Of a DNA stretch of 64,000 nucleotides, positions 53,701 to 62,700 are shown piece after piece; the first letter of the stretch is position 1; each line of letters begins with the position of its first letter. The notes below the pieces were generated by a model that saw only the letters and a program-made list of their open reading frames with translations, was not told the DNA's origin and did not search any database. Source of the stretch: Hippopus hippopus (lineage: Eukaryota > Mollusca > Bivalvia > Cardiida > Cardiidae); the NCBI GenBank assembly GCA_946811185.2, contig OX328110.1:18282456-18346455 (forward strand), in the 5' to 3' direction. Both the position numbers and the translations under genes were made by a program.

Positions 53701-56700
53701 AATCACAGCAGGTAAGAAAATGATAGAGCCGAAATTACAGGCCCTAGAGTGTAAACAATTGAATTGTCATCAAGATCCCCTATTTTGATGCTTTTAGCTT
53801 GTTCCCATTTTGATCAGATTTGTCCTTAGGTCATTATGAACATCCAGGGAAATTTTGAGTATGACTGAGCCAGAATTGTGGTTGCTGAGTGTGTTCATGT
53901 TCATGTTCACAACCTTACAAACATTCTGGGCGATGGATCAAGATTATGCTGGAATTCCGATTGCTATATAATAAACAGTGGAATTTTGGCGATGCATATT
54001 CAAGGATACATAAAAGCTAACCATGAGTATGTTACACTCAGGTGAGCTGATAATGGGTTTTCAGACAGAATCACATGCCAAATGTATGTTGTGGGCCATA
54101 CAATATGGAACAGGAGAATTCCAAGAATACACTCTTTACATATTTGATCCTACATTGTGACTACAAAGGACTTTTTGTGATTCCAAGGAAGAAATTTGGT
54201 AAATGCTATTAGCAAACAAGAGCCGTCAAGTGGTTGTTGAGAAATCACTTCGGACGGACAGACAGACAGACGAAGTGGCAACTATATGCTCGCCCTTACG
54301 GCAGCATAACTATCCACCAGTCCATGCTGAATATGAAAGCTCTAGGGTTAATGTTTGGATAAAAGAAGATTTTAGAAGATCTTTTATTTGGATGTTGAAA
54401 CTGGGATCCAACAACAAAGCACTTATTTTTTTTCCCTAAGGTCACAATTCAATGTACTTTGGTAGAGTGCTACTGTTGCCAATTAAGTTGTAGGCTTTGT
54501 GTTTGGGTTGATTTTTTTTTTTCAGCAGTTGACATGGAAACCAGAGTTGTTCATGAATTCCAATTTGTCAAAGGGCAATACAGTTGATCTTGCTTAGCTA
54601 AGCGACTATGTTTATTAAGCCAACACTTTTATTAAGCGATAGGAATTCCAATGTCTCTGTTGAAATATATAAGACTAGCTGGAATTGAATGCCCCATGGA
54701 TTAAAGCCTTTATGCTGAGCTAAATCCTTTGTTGTTAGTACTTATTACAATCGTCTTGTGAAATCCGAGAACCCACAACATAGGGCCATTTTCAACACTA
54801 GGGCCATAATTTGAAGTATTTTGGTAGAGGGCCACTAGATGATGCTACATGCCAAATATGAAACCTCTAGCCCTTATGGTCTGGGACAAGAAGATTTTTA
54901 AAGATTTCCTTCTTTATCTCTTTGTGAAATCCGAGGCCCCACAACATAGGGCCAATTTTTAACACCAGGGCCATAATTTGAAGTATTTTGGTAGAGGGTC
55001 ACTAGATGATGCTACATGCCATATATGAAAGCTCTAGCCCTTACGGTTTGGGACAAGAAGATTTTTAAAGATTTCCTTCTTTATCTCTATGTGAAATCCG
55101 AGAACCCACAACATAGGGCCAATTTCCACACTACAGCCATAATTTGAAGTAATTTGGTAGAGGGCCACTAGATGATGCTACATGCCATATATGGAAGCTC
55201 TAGCCCTTACGGTTTGGGACAAGAAGATTTTTAGAGTTTTTCTTTTGGTTGCCATGGCAACCAGAGTTCTTCATGGAATTCAAATCTTTGAAGTACTCTG
55301 AAAGTGCATCACCTAAGGATCATTTCTATGAAGTTTCATTGAAATCTGATTGGCGGTTTCAGAGATTTTTTAGTAATTGTTTACGGACGGACAGACAGAT
55401 GGACAGACGGACGACACATTGACCTATCACAATAGCTCACCCTAAGCACTATGTGCTCAGGTGAGCTAAAAAGTATTCAAGGGTATGTATTGCAAATTTG
55501 TTTCAAAAGGTGATTTGTAAGAGAGAAAAAGATAACTAATAACGAACTACATGCAGGCTGACATGGGTCGAAACTTTTTGCTATTTGTAGATTTTCTCCA
55601 TGTCCAAGGACAATTTTATCTCCATATCCAGTCAAATGTCAGACTTAATGGATTTTATGGATCCTTAATTATGTGATGTCTTGCTTGGTATGATGCACAA
55701 GCCCCCTTTTGCCAAAGCATGGCTCATTTACAGAGAAGAAACATTGTGAGATAAGGAGATGACAATTACCAGCATTTACCCCTTTTTCGCACAATTCTCT
55801 CAAAAGCCTTCTTCAGCAGAGGAAGTAAAACATGGAATTGTTTTGTAAAGGATTAGAGAAGCAAATAAATCAACTTATGCGGATTTTAGATTTACCGGTA
55901 TTGGTGACAGAGGGGTGTTTACGATGGCAGGTGGAGGTTCAACCAAGGTGATCTGTTCAATATCAGCTACTGTCACAGCACTGTCTGTGTTTGTAAAACA
56001 AAACCAAACTCTAAATTCTGTTTGAACTTATGACCCTTACAGCTCTAAAATCAATGAAAAAGGCCTTTGAAATTAACTCTTTACCACACAGTGCAGAGTT
56101 TCACCGACCCTGAAAGAAGGAGCATTTCGAAAACATTGAGGAAAAAGGAGAAAATGCAGGTAACCAGCATTTTTTCCTCTTCCCATGTTTTCTACCCTTT
56201 CCAAAACGAATCCCACAATTTGAGCCACATTTAATTTTTTGTCTGTGAACATTTTGAGTTCAGACAAGTCTATATATTTGTCCTGTGGTGAAGAGTTAAT
56301 AGGGAAATCAGTCAAAATATTGCATTTTCCAGGTTGTTTTGGCCAGAATATGATAGAAAGTACCAGACAAGTATGACCCACAAATGCTTAGCACTTTGTA
56401 TTAAACTCAAAGATTAGATATTTGATTTGCTGACATAGGTGTTATTTCTCTTCCATTGAAATTGCTAGCCTTGCAATTACTCTTTACCAAATGACAAATC
56501 AGGAATGATTTTAGAATGGTTTGGGAACAACTCCCAGTGTGAATTTTGTAATAAGTTGGATGATAAATCAAATGTATCTAAACACTATTGCAATTGGAAT
56601 ATTTGCTCAAATCCTAAACCCCTTTACTACACAATGCCCTGTTTTGACAATCCTGAAGAGCCAAGCTTTTAAAAAAATCAGCATATTCTCCTTTTCCCAC

Positions 56701-59700
56701 AATGTTTTTTACCCTTCCTATATCAAAATTCAATTTTTGAGTCACATTTATTTTGTGGTTTGCAAATACTTACAATTTGGACAGATATAAAATTTTGTCA
56801 TTTGGTAAAAACTTAAACCCATTACCTTTCAACACAAAACCCCAGGTTTTAACTTGATTAAGAGGACGGCATTTGAAAACATTAACAGGAAAAGGGGAAG
56901 CTGCTGGTTTTCAGCATTTCCTTTTTTTCCCACAATGTTTTCAACCATTTTATAGCCAAAAATCACCTATTGAGCTACTGTGAATTTTTCATCTGCAAAT
57001 GCTTTCAGCTTTGAAAAGCTATAATAAAAACAGTTTCAGCAGTAAACATGTAGCCCCTTTGAATCCTTTAATAAACAATCCCATTTTCTGACGACCCAAA
57101 AGGCTTTGGAACACACTGTGAGATATGGAGAAAATACTATTACCAGCATTTACTTCTTTTCCCACAATATCTCCTATCCTCTCAAAAACGTTTTAATTTG
57201 TCAGCTGCAACTACTTTAACCCTTTATCACTTTATTCCGGATTGTTGATAAAGGAATAACTCTTTACCAAACAAAAAAATTTCTGTCTCATCAAAATTTA
57301 GCACATTTGTAGATGACAATAAGAAAGTAGCTAAAATAATGCGATTTAACCCTGAAAAGGCAGAAAATATTTTGGAAAAAGGAGAAAATGCTTCTAAGCA
57401 GCATTTTTCATTTTTGCACAATAATTTCTGAGGGCTTTTTTCATGAGGTCATTTAGTCAATGGATTGTGTGGTAAAGATGAATGCTCACCAGAGGATCTT
57501 TTGTCACGTCGTGAACGCCTTGTAGCAGTTGAACTGTGATCAGAAGACGAACTAATTCCCAGAAATTGTTCCTATGCAAAACAAACAACAAATCTTTCAT
57601 ATATAATTCAGGTGACCAGCATTTTCTCCTTTTTCCAGAATGTTTTCTACCCTTTCAGAGACAAATCTCATCATTTGAGCCACATTGAAATTGTCTTCTG
57701 CTACTGCATTTGTCCCAAAACACTTTCTATCCTTTTGAAGACAACTCTTATCATTTCAGCCATGTTTATTGTTGTCTGCAAATGCTTTCAGTATGGACAA
57801 GTCTAAAATTTTGTGAACTCCACAGTCTTAACCTTTTACCTCACAATCCTACGTTTTAACGACCCTAACAAAGATGCCTTTTGAAAACATTGTTGGGAAA
57901 GGAGAAAATGCTGGTTACCAGCATTTTCTCCTTTCCCTACAATGTTTTCTACTCTATCAAACATAGAGATCATCATTTGAGCTACATTCAGTATGTCGTC
58001 TGAAAATGCTCTTAATTTAGACCAGCCTAAAATTTTGTCTTTTGGTGAAGAGCTAAGCAAGCATATACACATATTAAGTTCCCAGAGTAGACAAGTATGT
58101 TGAAATGTAGCTGTCCTAACAAGCACTTTTTTAACACAAGCACATTTTGAGTGTCCCTTAGGAGCTTGCTTAACACAGATAGGACTGTGCATCACAAGGA
58201 CAAATTCATACTGAAAGTTTTGGGGAACACAGGGTATTTCTGAACGACAGACAGTGCATCAAAATTAACAAATCCAAACAAAACATGCTTTACAATGCAT
58301 ACCACCAGAATCTGACAACAATAACTGTAGAAAACATCCATTTCCATCCATTACATAGGCTAAGCTGGTAGTGTTGGTCCCTCATTCCAGCTGAGAAAAT
58401 ATTTGGGCTTTATTTCATGCTTTCCGGTAGGTTATCGAGATATATAAGTAAAATATTTTTCGATATTTCATAGTCACGACCAGTGAAAATACCAATTTTT
58501 ATATTCTAACTCTTCAATTGAAGGCGGAAACAGTTGTTCCCGAGCAATAGTTACCTAGTTAAAATGCATGTGCCTCACAACCAGACGGAAATATGACATA
58601 ATTTACCTTACATTTCTCGCGCTTGACATAATATTGTAATGTGTTGCTATGTGGAGGGGGTACGCCACAGGGAATAACCGAAAAGAACTGTACTGGATTT
58701 TGATTAAGTCTCCCCCCCCCTCGCCCCTGAGAGGGTTAAAAGCATGAAATAAATAGAATATTTGTTTTTTTCAGTGAAAGATCGAAATTTATTTCATCGA
58801 GTGAACATCATCGGTAATATTTTACCGATGATGTTCACTCGATAAAATAAATTCAATCTTTCACCTTAAAAAACAAATATCCTCTATTGTCATTGTGACA
58901 ATTTTCACAGCTTGTATTCACTATTTTAGACAGTAATTTTAGTCTACATCTAAATCTAGAAAGTAAAACAATTTCTGATTGGCTAAACCGTTTGCTTAAC
59001 TCTTTACAAAACGATGAAATTTTAGAATCACCCAAATTGAAAGCATTTGCAGACTACAAATTTAGTGTACCTCAAAAGATGATTTCTATCTTTAACGAGG
59101 TAGAAAACTTTGTAGGAGAAGGAGAAAATGCTGGTTACCAGTGTTTTCTCCTTTTCCCACTATGTTTTCAAAAGCCTTCTTCTTTAAGGAAGTTAAACCT
59201 TTGAGACTGTGTGGTAATGGGTTCGGCTAATTTGAAATTGTGTTACTTCTAAATTCAGAACAATCTTGCAGCTTTTCCCTGACAGTTTAGATCAAAGTTT
59301 ATGGCTTGTGGTGGCATCATATCAAGTACTCACAAGTCCTGAAAGCACGCTTGACATATTTTTTCTATTCTTTGACCAAAAATCACTGTGTTAAACATTT
59401 TGCCAAACAACCCTGAGTTAAATGACTCAAAGAAAAAACTCTTTTTAAAACTATTTGAGAAAAGGAAAAAAAAACTGGTAGCCAGCATTTCTCCTTTTCC
59501 CACAAATTTTGCTGTCCTATCGGAGATAAGTCCATTGATTTGAGCCATATTTAATTTGTCAACTGAAGATGCTTTCAATTTGGACAAGCGTACCATTTGG
59601 TAATTCAGAAACAAGTTAGATAAAAGAACTGGTGAACCTTTAAATTTCCTTCAGGGGGTTTAATTTGCAGGAAATCATCAAATGATGTATCTATCACCAT

Positions 59701-62700
59701 GGGAGTGTCTTCTGTGACTTTAGGCATGGTAACAAGATCTGCCCTGTAAAATAGATTTACATACTTTATCCAAACAACTCCGAGATTGTATGTCTCTGAG
59801 GTAGAAGGCATTTTAGATACATTGTGGAATAAAGAGAAAGTGCTGAAAGCTACAAGTTTCTCCCTTTTTCAATATGTGTCCTATCCTGTCCTATGTGTAA
59901 CATCCCAACATTACAGCTACATTTACTTTATCCTCTGCAAAAGCTTGAGAAATAGACATGTCTAAAATTTTGTCACCTTGTTAACCCTTTACCAGATGAC
60001 AAAATTGTAGCCTTGTCCAAATTAAAAGCATTTGCAGAAGACAATTTCAATGTGGCTCAAATGGTGCAATTTTTCTTTGATTCAGGGCTTTCAATAAGAT
60101 TTAAAGTAGAAGGGTAATTTCCAAAAGTAAAAGGGGGGTCTGGGGGTCCTCCCCCAGCGGGGGCCATGGGGGCAGTGCCCCCTGTCCAGGGGGCCGAAGG
60201 CCCCCGGCCGAAAACGAATATAATGTGTTTGCAGACATGGAGAACTACATATCCAGGGGGGTATTAGGTGCCATTTCTTGTCCATATCCCCCCTCCTTTT
60301 TCTTTAGAAACATGGAGAAGAATATAATGAAGAGGATCAAATAAAACAGAACTTTTTGTCAACAAAGCTTAACTTTACTATTTCATTCCCAAATTTTGTT
60401 AATATGAAAATGAATGGTAATCAACAATGGCTCTTGGAGATGAGTCTAAAGTATTTTTTTGAATTTGTTTTTTTGATTTATCTGTCAGTTTTGTGCATAA
60501 ATCATGCATAAAATGAGAAAACAGTACAGAATTCCAAAAGCATTTTTGGGCATTTTCATCACACAACTTGCAAAATGTACTGCTGATTACCAATCATTTT
60601 CAAATTCACTCTCCAACCAGTCATCATAAGAGGGTGGTGGTGACTTGACAAAAAGTTGCACAGCTTTAGCACATAGACGAACTTCATCTCTGACAAGCTC
60701 TGCAAATTCCTTAAAACTAAAAAGACATGTCTTTTCGACTCAATCTAACTCTTGCGAGTCTTCTGTGCATTTGTGTTCAGAAGATTCGTAGACATGCTGG
60801 TTTGTTTACATCGCCCGTTTCCGATTGTCGTAAACAACGTAGCACGATTCCGAGACACTATGAGCCCAAACCATACCGATCCAATTCACATCAGCCCGGA
60901 TGATTCGGACTTTATTACCTGGAACACCTCTGTCAGCTTTTTGGACCCCTCAAGTAAATAGAGATCCAAACATTACCATGACGACGGTGACCCTCCCCAA
61001 AAATTGACTAAAGGCCGAAACTACATAGACCGAAATGACCGGGTCGAAATGAACAATAAGAAATACCGATTTCTGGCATTATTTTGTAAACAAACTATTC
61101 GCGAGACAGATTGGAAGGTGCAGTTAATTTTATTACGTTTTTAGTGACAGGGCAATGTTTTATTACCAAAATAATCGGTAAAAACATTCAGATAACGCCG
61201 TTCTATTCCGGGTTTTATATTCTGGATTAAAAAAAAACACCATTGGTCATTTTTTGTAGGACAAAAGTAGCCGTGGGGTTCGGTCAAAATAGACAGGTGA
61301 AATCCCCGGCCCCCGGCTCTTAATGAAAGCCCTGTTGATTGGGTAGAAAACATTGTGGGAAAAGGAGAAAATGCTGGTTACCAGCATTTTCTCCTTTTCC
61401 CACGTTTTTAGAAGGCTTCTTTCCCTAGGGTCGTTAAAAGTCGGGATTGTGTGGTAAAGGGTTAACACTTATCCTGATAAATAAGTGGAATGAAACTTTC
61501 AAACCAAAAGTAAAAACCCAAATTTTGCTATTTCAAAGGTATTTTGGGGGAAAAGTCTTTTTAAGATATCTCCTTATCCGACAGTGTAGATCCAAGATCA
61601 GACTCCACATTTTGCATAGTCTGATCTTGATCTACACCCTCTGCAAACGGTCCTTGAGTCACGATTAGCAGCCTAAGGGTTAAGTCTTTACCAAACATCA
61701 AAATTTAAAATATCCAATTTAAAAGCATTTGCAGACAACAAATGAAAAGTAGCTGAAATGACTGAGCTTGTCTTTGATAGGGTAGTAAACATAGTGGGAA
61801 AAGGAGAAAATGCTGGTTATCAGCATTTTCTCCTTTTCCCACAATGGTTTCTAAAGGCTTTTTTAATCAGAGTTGTTAATACTCCAGATTGTCTGGTAAA
61901 GGGTTAAGACTTTAGAAGTCAGAAAATTTTTCAGACTTGTCCATATACTTAAACCAGACAACAAACTAAACATTGCTGAAATGATGGGAGTTGTCTTCAA
62001 AAGGATAGAAAGTGTTGTGGGAAAAGGAGAAAATGATAGCTGCAAGCAACTGCTCCTTTTTCCAGAGTCTTAAATATTGAGTGCTTCTTCCTGTGGATTG
62101 TGAAAACATGAGAACATTTGGTAAATGGTACAGAAAAGTTTTTGTCTAATGTCTGTAGATAACAGAGCTCCAGACAGAGGGAGTGATTTTGATTTCAAAA
62201 TTGACAATATTAATTATTCTCCACTAAACCCTATGTTGTGGGTACTCATTAGAATCGTCTCATCAAGGGTTTCAAAGAGAAATAATGACTTTGGAATACC
62301 ATCACTCCCTCTTACCAGGAGCTCTGGATTAATTAGAAGGTGCACTATTTTGTATGAAAGACAATGGAATAAAGAATTGAGTGTATTATCTTTAAATTCT
62401 AGCCTGTCATTGAGGAAAAGTTTCTAAGTAAGCCATTCTACCCTAATCCTACTACAAGTACAATTATATTATAAGATAAAGGAGCATGGAATAGTGTTCT
62501 TTTGCAGCAGTATATTTAGAATATTGTTGAAAAGGTGCTACATTACACCAACCAGTTCATTTTTCTTTTGATAACTGAAAGATGGCAATACAAAAACTGG
62601 AAATGGTCATTTCTTTTTCCTAAAAAAAGAGTCATGCTCTGGCAAAAGGTGGCTTAATGAATCTCCTTAATCCATGAAACCAAGCAAGTCATCACATATA

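Larger units (their letters stand above)
59981..61465. mobile_element. MITE-A split by a hAT-like insertion
   Basis: TTAACCCTTTACCAGATGAC...TTTTTCTTTGATT, then the insertion 60083-61334, then TTGATTGGGTAGAAAACATT...GTGGTAAAGGGTTAA. TTAA at 59981-59984 and 61462-61465. Confidence 0.85.
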
